Below, piece by piece: positions 25,856 through 35,208 of a stretch of DNA of 64,000 nucleotides (its first letter is position 1; each line of letters starts with the position of its first letter). This DNA comes from Pectobacterium colocasium (GTDB lineage: Bacteria; Pseudomonadota; Gammaproteobacteria; Enterobacterales; Enterobacteriaceae): assembly GCF_020181655.1 (NCBI RefSeq), contig NZ_CP084032.1:1798001-1862000 (forward strand). Reading direction: 5' to 3'. The notes beneath the pieces are model-generated. The model did no database searches, was not told the origin of the DNA, and saw only the letters and a program-made list of their open reading frames with translations. The position numbers and the translations under genes are program-made.

Positions 25856-27142
25856 TTAAAATGAGGAAAGACCTGATAAACCACATGCTGCGCCTTGATG
25901 GCCATTTATGACACCAGGTTCATTAATCCCAATTGCCGCTCTTGTTAAATTCCCGATCATTTTTCCACGTAGAGTAATAAAACCATGCACAATTGATGAG
26001 TTACCTTCTTTTATGATTCCCTGTGCATTGATGGACTGCATATAAGATGAATTACCAATAATTCTTTCTTGCACTACCCATAAAGAATTACTTGAGAGAG
26101 CATCGTGCAGCGCCTTTATCCATTCATCACTATCACATAGCCAACTACAGATAATATCTGTTCCACCATAACCATCAGCAGGTTTTAGAATAAAATTAAG
26201 AGCATAAAATGATTCTATATTCGTTTTTGTTAGAATATCTCCCATTGGGAAAATATTTTCTATCTCTTTAGCCTGTTCATTGGGGAGTGTGGCAATAGCA
26301 TGTTTGATGATCCATGGTATAAATGCTTTATTTGAAAAGATCATTTCCCTAAACCCAAGCAGAGAAATAATTCTTTTTTCATACAACGCTTCTAGAAAAA
26401 GACTGTATCTTGATTTACTTTCAGATAACTCATTTAGAGTGAACATTGGAATAAAATAAGTCACTTCATGACCTTTAAATAGAATATTATTTTCGGTTAT
26501 ATGAAAATCCTCAATAGTTCCTGGTATATATATGTATGAACTATTTTTATTCATGTTCATGGCAAAACTATCTAAATAAAAACTATACTTTTCATACCCC
26601 TCTGATGTTTCAACTACAGGGATAATAACCAAATTATCAGCTATGATATCATGTATATGATCTGACAAAAATTGAAATGAGTTATCTAATGGAGCAATAT
26701 TAATACCATTGCTACTATGGGCATAAAAGTCTGTGCGGATATCGTTAATTGGGAAACTATTTAGTCCACCTAGGCAGAATCCAGTATTAATCTCAATAAT
26801 TTTCCACTGCTCACCAATAAATATAGCATCCCAACGCATAGGCATAGGTATTGCTTGATTATCAAGAGCGATAAAAGGATATATCCATTCGGGGATTCCT
26901 AATTCTTTCATCAGTAAGTCAGGATTATGATTATAAGAATCCCATAGTGATTCCATCAATTTCTCTATTGTAAATAAAGATATTTCAAGGTTTTTTAACT
27001 GATTTTTTTTGTATTCGATAGATGTTAATAACCATTCCCATGATGGATCTATTATGCCATGCTCTATAGCCTGCAACCTGTATTCATTCGCGTATGAAAG
27101 ATTTTCAATTCTGTTGATCAAATAGTGATTATTATTTGTCAT
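25856..27142 (-). CDS. ATP-grasp-like ligase 2 of the polyamine operon
   Basis: 428 residues. RWDAIFIGEQWKIIEINTG (about 104-122) resembles the N-terminal part of ATP-grasp peptide ligases that place the metal-binding Glu and Asn early. NFILKPADGYGGTDI (about 315-330) is the nucleotide-binding loop, and WVVQERIIGNS (about 362) is the strand after it. This order fits circularly arranged ATP-grasp enzymes such as glutathionylspermidine synthetase-like proteins. Likely joins a carboxylate (amino acid or acyl chain) to an amine. It overlaps the desaturase gene by 11 bases. Confidence 0.6.
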   Translation of the reverse strand: MTNNNHYLINRIENLSYANEYRLQAIEHGIIDPSWEWLLTSIEYKKNQLKNLEISLFTIEKLMESLWDSYNHNPDLLMKELGIPEWIYPFIALDNQAIPMPMRWDAIFIGEQWKIIEINTGFCLGGLNSFPINDIRTDFYAHSSNGINIAPLDNSFQFLSDHIHDIIADNLVIIPVVETSEGYEKYSFYLDSFAMNMNKNSSYIYIPGTIEDFHITENNILFKGHEVTYFIPMFTLNELSESKSRYSLFLEALYEKRIISLLGFREMIFSNKAFIPWIIKHAIATLPNEQAKEIENIFPMGDILTKTNIESFYALNFILKPADGYGGTDIICSWLCDSDEWIKALHDALSSNSLWVVQERIIGNSSYMQSINAQGIIKEGNSSIVHGFITLRGKMIGNLTRAAIGINEPGVINGHQGAACGLSGLSSF

Positions 27143-28025
27143 TGAACCACCCTTTTAATTGCTGAAAAGCATAATGCTCTTTACTTTTATACTCATTATT
27201 TTCCATCATAATCATATGTGCTTTTTTATGATTCTCAACACTAACCCAAGGTAATAGGTGATGCACCAAATGGTATCCATCAAATCTTGGCATTAAAAGA
27301 GCGCTAAGAATTCGATTTTTAATGATGAAATTTCTCGATTTATCTACAGGTGTATCATTATTTAGTAATCCGCCGTGGTCGAGTACGTCAGTGAGATGTT
27401 TCTGCACCTGGTAGAAATAGCAATACGGTAGAATAAATAGGAAAAAAAACCATAGGGGAAAATAAAAACAAAGTAAAATTAGTATTGTTATATATGTGCC
27501 ACGTAGAGTATTTGCCCAGAGTGGAGCATCTTTGTCGTATAAAACGAAGAAGAATGTATCTCTAATTTGCAACAACATCAGTGCTTGGCTAATGTGCTTA
27601 ATTACTCGTTTTTGTGTCATTTTTTTATGTAGTCCATATTTTCTTATACTATAAAAATCCATATCTCTTTGCATGTCACCTAAATATTTATGGTGTGAAA
27701 GGTGCTCTTTTCTTACTAATTTGAATTTAGAAAACTCAGCCACCGCGAATATCTCACCAAAAAATTCATTGAATCTTCTAGAATGACAGTAGCTGAAATG
27801 AATGCATTCATGAGACATGTTGTTAATAGCTCTGAAGCGGGTTCCTATATAAAAAGAGACAAACGGGAAAAGAACATAAAAAAAGGCATTTATAGTGGTC
27901 AGCCAACAGGTTAATAAAATAACAACCCAAGGGATTAGGATATTATTAAATGCGACAATTGAGGCCGATAGTAATGATTTTTTTCTATTCTCATTCTTTA
28001 TTTTTTCAATCAAAAAATTGTCCAT
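27132..28025 (-). CDS. Membrane fatty-acid desaturase/hydroxylase family protein
   Basis: 297 residues with the three His boxes of di-iron membrane desaturases: HECIH at 72-76, HLSHH at 108-112, and HLVHH near 250. Hydrophobic segments lie at about 22-48, 49-66, 180-200 and 202-220. The reaction could be desaturation or hydroxylation of an acyl chain or of the polyamine product; family membership cannot decide. Within the operon it follows the permeases with a six-base gap. Confidence 0.75.
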   Translation of the reverse strand: MDNFLIEKIKNENRKKSLLSASIVAFNNILIPWVVILLTCWLTTINAFFYVLFPFVSFYIGTRFRAINNMSHECIHFSYCHSRRFNEFFGEIFAVAEFSKFKLVRKEHLSHHKYLGDMQRDMDFYSIRKYGLHKKMTQKRVIKHISQALMLLQIRDTFFFVLYDKDAPLWANTLRGTYITILILLCFYFPLWFFFLFILPYCYFYQVQKHLTDVLDHGGLLNNDTPVDKSRNFIIKNRILSALLMPRFDGYHLVHHLLPWVSVENHKKAHMIMMENNEYKSKEHYAFQQLKGWFNDK

Positions 28026-28031
28026 AGTAAT

Positions 28032-28802
28032 TTAACCCCCTAATCCGTTGAACTTGGTTATTGTTCCTCTGTATGTGACATAGGTTAATATAATAAAAAA
28101 CAAAGTACTAAATAATAAATTTTCAATCATCCATTCATTTTTTTCGAGAAGTAGTGATATAGGAAGTGAAGCAGAAAATGCCATGGGTAATATAAATAAA
28201 AGCCATTTGGCTATCGCTGAAGGATAAAGTGAAATAGGAATAAATGATAATTCATAAATCATTTCATGAAAATATTCGACTGGCATTTTTCTGTTTGTAA
28301 TAAAAGTCATGAAATTAAAAATCATGAAAAAACATATATTTATGATAATTATACAGCATAGGGATATTGTAAACGAGAACCAATCCATCTCATTATATGA
28401 TTTATTTGGAAAGTCAACAAAAAAATAAGCACACACGCAGAGAACAATAAAGTTAATTATGTTTAATGGTTTGCACCATCCAAATAACATAATGAGCCAT
28501 ATAGAAATCGGTTTTGTTAGATATACTTCAATTTTTCCATCTGCTACCTTGTCAAAAAAAATCTCAATAGAATTCGTAAAAATACTTAACAACATTCCAA
28601 GTAGGACAAAAACAACAAATATCAAATGGATTTCTTCTCTACTGTAATCTCCCAAGCCATTTGAGAAGGAAGATACTTGATCAATAAATATGAATTGGAT
28701 CAAATAATAACATAGTGACAATATAAATTCGCCTGCTAGATTTTTTCCATAGACACACTGTCTTCTTATATTCATTGTAATATAATAAGAAATGGTTTTC
28801 AT
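28032..28802 (-). CDS. ABC-2 type permease 2
   Basis: 256 residues from the ATG at 28802 (GGGGGG upstream). Six hydrophobic segments with a central polar stretch KVADGKIEVYLTKPISIWL matching the same place in permease 1 (EGELEVYLTKPLNYIA). This motif is typical of the DUF990/ABC2_membrane_6 permeases that work as heterodimers with one ATPase. It should form the exporter with the two genes upstream. Confidence 0.75.
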   Translation of the reverse strand: MKTISYYITMNIRRQCVYGKNLAGEFILSLCYYLIQFIFIDQVSSFSNGLGDYSREEIHLIFVVFVLLGMLLSIFTNSIEIFFDKVADGKIEVYLTKPISIWLIMLFGWCKPLNIINFIVLCVCAYFFVDFPNKSYNEMDWFSFTISLCCIIIINICFFMIFNFMTFITNRKMPVEYFHEMIYELSFIPISLYPSAIAKWLLFILPMAFSASLPISLLLEKNEWMIENLLFSTLFFIILTYVTYRGTITKFNGLGG

Positions 28803-28803
28803 A

Positions 28804-29637
28804 TCACCCCCCAGCTCCATTATATATTTTAAGCCCTTTATTCCAGAGAATAAAAATTATCACTAAAAATGCAGTAATATAAAAAAAACTACCTAGTATA
28901 AAATGGTGAAATACAGTTTCATTATAATTTGTGAGAAATTCAGCTGGCGCGGATATTGTAAAACGATAAGGATTAAATTGCATTAATGGGACAAGCCAGT
29001 CTGGCCAAAAAGTAGGTGGTAAAAGGACTCCACCAAGGAGAGCTGAGCTAAGTATACTGAAAGACAGTAATATATTGTATTCAATTACCCAGAAACTGAG
29101 TAAGGATAGACTGAAAGATAGCAAAAAACAGAGTAACTGTGATATGACAACAATGAATACAATCATCATAAAATAAGTTATTAAGTTAAAAAACATGAGG
29201 TTATTTTCTGATGATGGGCTGTTTTTAAAAAAACAAACGAGTAATAACGGTGTGGTATATAAAATGCTTTCACCGAAAAAAGTGAAAAGTTTCTGAGCTA
29301 TATAGTTTAATGGCTTTGTGAGATAGACTTCTAGTTCGCCCTCTCTTATTTTCTCAGAGAGAGAGCGAATTAAATCATAACCATTATTTAATCGTGAAAA
29401 TATCAAAGCGAAAATATAATAATAAATCATATCATTAAAACTAAAACCATTTATATGGTCTCTCTCTTCAGAGAAAATTGCTCTCCATAAAATGAGTTGA
29501 ATAATGAATGGCGATAGTGTTCCCATGACAAAGTCAGTAAAAAACATTGCTCTGTCATTCACAATCGTTAGTAGACCATTTTTTGCATAATAATACATAA
29601 CAAGTAATCGATTAGTTAAATTCTTTAAACTTAACAC
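28804..29637 (-). CDS. ABC-2 type permease 1
   Basis: 277 residues from GTG at 29637 (GAGGAG upstream), inside the end of the ATPase gene. Six hydrophobic segments and the conserved REGELEVYLTKPL region before segment 3. Paralogue of the next gene. Exporters of this type move drugs, bacteriocins or small metabolites; the natural cargo is the product of this operon by context. Confidence 0.75.
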   Translation of the reverse strand: MLSLKNLTNRLLVMYYYAKNGLLTIVNDRAMFFTDFVMGTLSPFIIQLILWRAIFSEERDHINGFSFNDMIYYYIFALIFSRLNNGYDLIRSLSEKIREGELEVYLTKPLNYIAQKLFTFFGESILYTTPLLLVCFFKNSPSSENNLMFFNLITYFMMIVFIVVISQLLCFLLSFSLSLLSFWVIEYNILLSFSILSSALLGGVLLPPTFWPDWLVPLMQFNPYRFTISAPAEFLTNYNETVFHHFILGSFFYITAFLVIIFILWNKGLKIYNGAGG

Positions 29638-30631
29638 GGAGCATCTCCTCAAGGGAAGGTGTGGAAACTGAGAAAACGCAGTTTAGTTCTGTCGTCAGCG
29701 TTTGTATAAAACGTGGATAGTTATCTCGATGTAATGAAATTTCTAGTGATAAATCTTCATTGTTCAACTGTTTGCTTTCCAGTTTAATTGATTCTTTTAT
29801 CGCAATTTCATTGACTCGTTGTAGGGCAACCGATTGTTCCATTGAATTTTCATGAAAAAGAGTAATTCTGACCAAGGATGAGATCATATTTTTAAGAGAG
29901 TTGATATCTCCATGGTATTTTTTTTCTCCTTTATGTAAAAGAATTATATCATCAACATAACCATCAATATCCCCCATGTCATGGCTGGTTATTACATACC
30001 CAATACCGTTTTCTTGTTTTAAACGTTTAAGTAATTCTCTTATCTCATGTTTCGATGTAATATCTAGTCCGATCGTCGGTTCATCCAAAAAAAGAATTTT
30101 CGGTCTAAAGGATAAATTAAAAGCAAGCTCACTTTTTACCCGTTCGCCTAAGCTTAATAATCGTACCGGCTTATCCATGAGATGAGTGATATTTAATAAA
30201 GTAGCAATCTCTTTTATATCGTGATTAAATGTTATTTTATCGAGATCATATAATGGCTGAACCATCTCCAGGCTGTAACGCAACGGCAAATCCCACCATA
30301 GGCAATTCTTATGTCCAAATACAACACCTAATTCTTTAAACAGATTTTTTCTCTTTTTATAAGGATCTATACCCAGCACTTTAACGCAGCCCTTGTCAGC
30401 ATACTGGATACCGGAAAGAATCTTAATCAGAGTCGATTTCCCTGCGCCATTAGGGCCAAGTATCGCTAGTGACTTACCTGTATGCAGGTTGAAACTTATA
30501 TCATTGAGAACCTTACTATATGTATAGGTTGGACGAAATAAACCTATTATCCTTTCTTTGAAATTACCTTCATTTAGCTTATTACAATAGCTTTTTGACA
30601 CATTATTGAACTCAATCAAAGGTGATGTCAT
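29612..30631 (-). CDS. ABC transporter ATP-binding protein
   Basis: 339 residues. Walker A GPNGAGKST, signature LLSLGERVKSEL, Walker B KILFLDEPTIGLD and the H-loop TSHD are all intact. The N-terminal extension (about 45 residues before Walker A) and the C-terminal 100 residues follow the pattern of the DrrA/NatA-like exporters paired with DUF990 permeases. GGAGAG precedes the ATG; the gene overlaps both neighbours. Confidence 0.9.
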   Translation of the reverse strand: MTSPLIEFNNVSKSYCNKLNEGNFKERIIGLFRPTYTYSKVLNDISFNLHTGKSLAILGPNGAGKSTLIKILSGIQYADKGCVKVLGIDPYKKRKNLFKELGVVFGHKNCLWWDLPLRYSLEMVQPLYDLDKITFNHDIKEIATLLNITHLMDKPVRLLSLGERVKSELAFNLSFRPKILFLDEPTIGLDITSKHEIRELLKRLKQENGIGYVITSHDMGDIDGYVDDIILLHKGEKKYHGDINSLKNMISSLVRITLFHENSMEQSVALQRVNEIAIKESIKLESKQLNNEDLSLEISLHRDNYPRFIQTLTTELNCVFSVSTPSLEEMLRVKFKEFN

Positions 30632-31865
30632 TCGTCTCTCCTAGAACTAAATTATATCCTGACTTTATATTCATATAGTCTTTTATAACATTGCTCCGGT
30701 CGCCAGAAAATATAAACATACCTAAGCAATCTTTATGGCAGTAAAATTCCCCAGATGCAACATCTCCAATTTTTGGCAAAATATTAATTTTCAATGTCGG
30801 CAACTCTTTTAGATTGGGGGTCTCGACACTTATCACTCTTTTTTCATGATCTGAATGGTGATCTTTTGGATAGACTAAATAGGCATAAGTGCTATTTTTT
30901 GCAAAAATAGTAAGGTCATGAATCAGGCCTAATTGTGCGCCTAAATGTATTAACCGCAGATCTATACCATAAGTATGCATGATAGCGTCGACTACACCTG
31001 CGCCACCTGGCCTGTATGCTATTTCCAATAGTTCAGGCTCTTCATTTGTGCGATAAAAAGCCTCTATATGAAAAACTCCATCAGGAAGATTAAATGCTAT
31101 TTTCAATCTTTCTGTAAAGGGGTGCCAGATCTCAACAACTTGCTTATATGGAACTGATATGCAGCCAAGTTCGTAACCTTGGAGGTAGTTTAAAGGGGTG
31201 CCGTCATAAGCACCAACTGATATAAACTCAATGCGCCCAGCTATGATGACACAGTCAATATGGAAAATATCACTGGAATTGTAAGCCTCAAACATGTGCT
31301 GCGCATCATCCATATCCCGATAATCATCACCAGAATGTTCTTTTAATAAAGGGAGATCAGAAATACTATAGAGCAACTTTATTCCAACAGAACCAGCCAA
31401 AGATCTAGGCTTTATTATCAGAGGGAAGTTTGCCTCGCCGCGTAAAATATCGTCTCTATTGTATTCTTTTGGGGTCGGAATACCATGAAGAGATGCTATT
31501 TTTTTCATCATTTTCTTATCGCGGAATTTTTGAGCAATATAGCACGTCATCCCTTCAAGTTTTAGTTTTTGGCGAACATATGCCGCGATAAAAACTGAAA
31601 ACTCGTCATTAGATATTACTTTAGTTATCTGATGATAAAGACAAATTCGTTCTACTGTCACCGCTATATCAGCATGAAAAGCAAAATTGCGAACAACAAA
31701 ATGTCGGTCGTCCTCTATAACACTTCCAGTTGCCGTAAAATCCTCAATAAGAAAAATGAAATTTTCAGAAGGAATTCCGAAAAAATTTTTTAGCTCAGAG
31801 AGTTTTTGGGGAATATCCAATTCACATGAAACAACTAGTATTTTTTCCATATTGGTATTCAGCAT
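30612..31865 (-). CDS. ATP-grasp ligase 1 of the polyamine operon
   Basis: 417 residues; the start may also be the ATG at 31850, which gives MEKILVVSCELD, a common opening. Typical ATP-grasp features: FPLIIKPRSLAGSVGIKLL (about 147-165) for nucleotide binding, FHIDCVII and VFHIEAFYR strands, and ELLEIAYRPGGAGV (about 282-295) carrying the Mg-binding Glu and Arg. Similar to carboxylate-amine ligases of the BtrJ/HsvC kind. Expected reaction: ATP-driven amide bond formation between an acid and an amine such as a guanidino-polyamine. Confidence 0.75.
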   Translation of the reverse strand: MLNTNMEKILVVSCELDIPQKLSELKNFFGIPSENFIFLIEDFTATGSVIEDDRHFVVRNFAFHADIAVTVERICLYHQITKVISNDEFSVFIAAYVRQKLKLEGMTCYIAQKFRDKKMMKKIASLHGIPTPKEYNRDDILRGEANFPLIIKPRSLAGSVGIKLLYSISDLPLLKEHSGDDYRDMDDAQHMFEAYNSSDIFHIDCVIIAGRIEFISVGAYDGTPLNYLQGYELGCISVPYKQVVEIWHPFTERLKIAFNLPDGVFHIEAFYRTNEEPELLEIAYRPGGAGVVDAIMHTYGIDLRLIHLGAQLGLIHDLTIFAKNSTYAYLVYPKDHHSDHEKRVISVETPNLKELPTLKINILPKIGDVASGEFYCHKDCLGMFIFSGDRSNVIKDYMNIKSGYNLVLGETNDITFD

Positions 31866-33241
31866 TTATTAATAACAGTTCTTCGTTTGTAACTTTTTTC
31901 TGCCGGTATCTTATCCAACAATACAGGAAGGACACTGACATCATGAGAAAAAATCTTACTAATATGAGATTGAAATGCTTTAAATATATTACCATTCTGA
32001 GTGACTGTAGGGATTCGGGGAACATAGAGCACTTCAATTCTATCAGGGGCGAGTTGCACAACACGAAATTCTGCAATATTAGCATCATCCTGACAAAAGA
32101 AACGTTCTACTGCATCTAGAATGCTTCCTGGTGGAATTGTTGTTCCATGCAGAGTCGTGAGTGCTTGATCAGCCCTGCCGTGAAGTTTTTTTAACTGATG
32201 GAAGTGACTTCCACACGTACAAACCCCACCACTGACCTCCATTTCACATAGATCCCCCTGTTCGTAACGAATCATCGGCATCGCTTCATTCCAGAGATCA
32301 GTACCGACAATTTCACCCACTCCATGACTGTCACAATTGATGACTTCTATATGCACATCGTCTTCAACTACATGGTAATGTTTGTCTCGACATTGCATAG
32401 CCATAATGTCAAGTTCTTCAGAAGAATACTCATCTCTTACTGGAACGTGAAAAATACTCTCGTAACGATTACGTTCTTCTTGGGTTGTGGTCTCTGAGTT
32501 GGTTGATACCAGTTCTACACCATGTACATCTAAACGTTCACCAAGGGCAGCTAACTGCTCCAGATAGCTACCAATAGATGATATAATCTGCGGTTTGAGT
32601 TTTTTAATGTGCTCTAGAGCAAAGAACCCAGGACAGTCTTGGCTCAGGGTGAATACCCTATAGTCTCCTAGAATTGAAGTATGCCACCACACGCAATAGT
32701 GAATGTTGTATAGCCAACGATCAGGATCTACGGGGCGGCCAGACATAAACTCAAACATCCTATACTTATGTAAAATATCAAGATTGGCGCGAGATTGAGG
32801 AAGGATGATCTGAACCTGTTTACCAGAAGAACCGGAACTACTCATCCAACGGCATGTAGCTGGATCATATTCATTAGATGGTAAACCCACAGGAAAATTA
32901 TTTATAACATCATCTTTATTAATAGTAGGCAATTTGGCGAAATCGTTAAACGAGCGAATTGCCCCTTTTTCATAACCACAATTCCGGTATTTTTCCCGAT
33001 AGAAAGGTGAGGTGGAAAATGCCCAGTCCACTAAATTACTGAGTCTGTTTAACTTCCATACATCAAGTTCTTCACGATCAAGTGTGAGCCTTGATCTAAA
33101 ATCAGTGTACTTTTTATCAAGCAGTTCACGCATACCCTTTTGCCGTTCAATAGTCTCAACCCCTAGAGGTTCTACATTCGAGTGGTAAATGATAGCGTCA
33201 ATATTGCAGTGATGTTTCCTTACGTCATAAAGATTAGACAT
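31859..33241 (-). CDS. PaaK-like adenylate-forming enzyme
   Basis: 460 residues. P-loop SSSGSSGKQV (about 134-143), EYSSEE (about 272-277), RYEQGDL and the C-terminal Lys region KIPAEKSYKRR. This is the phenylacetate-CoA ligase/adenylate-forming superfamily. It likely activates an aromatic or other acid as the acyl-adenylate or CoA thioester for attachment to the polyamine. Overlaps the amidinotransferase gene by eight bases and the ATP-grasp gene by seven, so expression is coupled. Confidence 0.75.
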   Translation of the reverse strand: MSNLYDVRKHHCNIDAIIYHSNVEPLGVETIERQKGMRELLDKKYTDFRSRLTLDREELDVWKLNRLSNLVDWAFSTSPFYREKYRNCGYEKGAIRSFNDFAKLPTINKDDVINNFPVGLPSNEYDPATCRWMSSSGSSGKQVQIILPQSRANLDILHKYRMFEFMSGRPVDPDRWLYNIHYCVWWHTSILGDYRVFTLSQDCPGFFALEHIKKLKPQIISSIGSYLEQLAALGERLDVHGVELVSTNSETTTQEERNRYESIFHVPVRDEYSSEELDIMAMQCRDKHYHVVEDDVHIEVINCDSHGVGEIVGTDLWNEAMPMIRYEQGDLCEMEVSGGVCTCGSHFHQLKKLHGRADQALTTLHGTTIPPGSILDAVERFFCQDDANIAEFRVVQLAPDRIEVLYVPRIPTVTQNGNIFKAFQSHISKIFSHDVSVLPVLLDKIPAEKSYKRRTVINKC

Positions 33242-34334
33242 AGGATTTCAAACTCCCGCTACGTTTAACATCAAGGGTTGCACAGTGAAATGACCCACCA
33301 AAGGTTTGGAAATGCTTAAAAGGACATAAAATCGTTTTAAATCCCCATTTATTGAATGCTTTTTTCAACAATTCTTCATCTTTTTCAACAACAACGGTTT
33401 TATCATCCAACATCAATACATTAGTATGTATCCATTTCGACGTCATAAACAGTGGATGAGCATCATCAAGCATTGACGGTGGTGGTGTAAGAATTTCCCA
33501 GTCTTTGAAAATATCAGGTATTTTAGAAACCCATGCCTTATTTACTAATACTCTTCCTGGAGCCAAGGGAAGTATGGTTGTATCAATATGCATAGGAGAT
33601 GCGTCATCGAATTCATAAATATGAATTCGATATTCATCGCCCAGAGCTCTACGCAGCCACTCAACTCCTTTTTGGTTGGTGACATGACTACGTTGCCCAA
33701 TAATGTCTTTTCCCATTTTCATAAAGTCTGCTGCATCAAAAACCGGCTCTGATTCATTAATAATTGAATCAAATCTTTCTTCTTGTTCACAGTCATGTCC
33801 AATTTTCCATAAACTGTCTTTTAGCATGGGTTTTGGTGCCGCCAACCATTCCGCCCCCTGGGAAAAATAGTCATTCAGTATTTCCCTGAATGCAAATGTT
33901 TCAAAGTAACGGCTGCGCCAAGCCATAGGAACTTCAATGATTTTTTTCCCAATAGCGAAAAGACAATCGCGAGGCATCGCCGAATAAAATCCTCCACCTG
34001 TGCTGAAATGTGGTGTGATAATAGTCTTATGATGATTTACCTCTTCAGGCCTACGAACGCGAATACCTTCACTTTGCAGAATATCAGCTAACTGGTTTAC
34101 TTCTTTTTTAGCGAGCGTGATTAACTCTTTTGGAAAACGACCACCGGCATTATTTTTAAAGAAGCTTTTTGATTTCTTTGGTATTACAGCATCAAGCCCT
34201 GGATCCCATTCAGGAACACGAATATCATCAATATCGCCAACAATTATTTCTTCAAGAGGATCCCATTCTGTATAAACTTCAACAGGACAAGTTTTTTGAG
34301 TGGAAAACCACGGTTCTTCTTTTTGAAAATCCAT
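33234..34334 (-). CDS. Amidinotransferase, HsvA/AGAT-like
   Basis: 366 residues. The catalytic triad of the arginine:glycine amidinotransferase family is visible: Asp200/Asp203 (VFDAADF), His249 (SPMHID) and Cys351 (GGSFHCATLD). The N-terminal VEVYTEWDPLEEIIVGD is also typical. Family members move the amidino group from arginine to an amine. HsvA of Erwinia and Pseudomonas, part of the phevamine pathway, is reported to prefer polyamines. With SpeD- and SpeE-like genes immediately upstream, a guanidino-polyamine is the expected product. Confidence 0.85.
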   Translation of the reverse strand: MDFQKEEPWFSTQKTCPVEVYTEWDPLEEIIVGDIDDIRVPEWDPGLDAVIPKKSKSFFKNNAGGRFPKELITLAKKEVNQLADILQSEGIRVRRPEEVNHHKTIITPHFSTGGGFYSAMPRDCLFAIGKKIIEVPMAWRSRYFETFAFREILNDYFSQGAEWLAAPKPMLKDSLWKIGHDCEQEERFDSIINESEPVFDAADFMKMGKDIIGQRSHVTNQKGVEWLRRALGDEYRIHIYEFDDASPMHIDTTILPLAPGRVLVNKAWVSKIPDIFKDWEILTPPPSMLDDAHPLFMTSKWIHTNVLMLDDKTVVVEKDEELLKKAFNKWGFKTILCPFKHFQTFGGSFHCATLDVKRSGSLKSYV

Positions 34335-34350
34335 TTTTTCTTCTCTAGAA

Positions 34351-35208
34351 TTAAATGTTATTACGTAATGAAGTAGGAATTATAGTCGATTTTATAATTG
34401 ATTGCCTGTCGATAAATTTTGGTTTATAAGGAAGGTTTTCAAGTTTATTAGTCATCCTTTCGACAATATCTTCACATTCAAAATTTGCTCCGACCAGCCA
34501 AACCCAATTTTGTTCTTCCATTTCAAAGAATACTGTGCTTGTAAAACTATCATGAAATCTCTTTATTGCATTATTTAACGTGCTATTTCTCCAGTATGTG
34601 GTACATCCTGCCTGTGAGATAAATACCCCTTTAGGAGTGAGGAGCTTTTTGATCTTATTATTAAATTCAGCACTATATAGACGATTTTGTTGCGCACAGT
34701 CTTCTTGTTCGTCAGGCAAGTCCAGTACTATAATGTCAAACATGTCATTTCTGGCTATTGCATCATCAATATATTTATAACCATCACCTATGATGATGTG
34801 GATTGGACCTTTGTTTTCTTTTGCAGTATTAACTTCCTCTAAGGTATAACCATAAGGCAGATATTTTGCGCAAGCATCAACACAGTCAGCATCAATATCT
34901 ACATGTGTCACTTTTTTTGCACCTAATTCAACAGCAAGCTTACTGATGACTCCTTCACTGGAGCCTATGATTAGCACATTATTGATTTCACCACAAAATA
35001 AAGCAGCAGGGATAATCTGACCTTCATGATATATAAGTTGTGACTCTTCGACACTTTGTCGTTCGTTATTGCAGAATAGGCTTATCCCCTGAGCTGTTTT
35101 GGCTATAATCATATCTTGAAAAGGTGTTTTTTTCTGATAAATTATATTCTCTAATTCCCATATGCGGCTTACCCCTTTACCAATTGGCTCAATAATTTTA
35201 TTTTGCAT
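34351..35208 (-). CDS. Spermidine synthase-like aminopropyltransferase
   Basis: 285 residues. Rossmann motifs in order: VLIIGSSEGVISKLAVE (standard GGGDG changed to GSSEG), VTHVDIDADCVDACAKYLP, IIIGDGYKYI and FDIIVLDLPDE. These are the decarboxylated-AdoMet and amine binding elements of the SpeE family. The altered glycine loop and DLPDE in place of DSTDP suggest a specialised acceptor rather than housekeeping spermidine synthase. AGGAG ribosome site; the gene overlaps the SpeD-like gene by 11 bases. Confidence 0.75.
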   Translation of the reverse strand: MQNKIIEPIGKGVSRIWELENIIYQKKTPFQDMIIAKTAQGISLFCNNERQSVEESQLIYHEGQIIPAALFCGEINNVLIIGSSEGVISKLAVELGAKKVTHVDIDADCVDACAKYLPYGYTLEEVNTAKENKGPIHIIIGDGYKYIDDAIARNDMFDIIVLDLPDEQEDCAQQNRLYSAEFNNKIKKLLTPKGVFISQAGCTTYWRNSTLNNAIKRFHDSFTSTVFFEMEEQNWVWLVGANFECEDIVERMTNKLENLPYKPKFIDRQSIIKSTIIPTSLRNNI

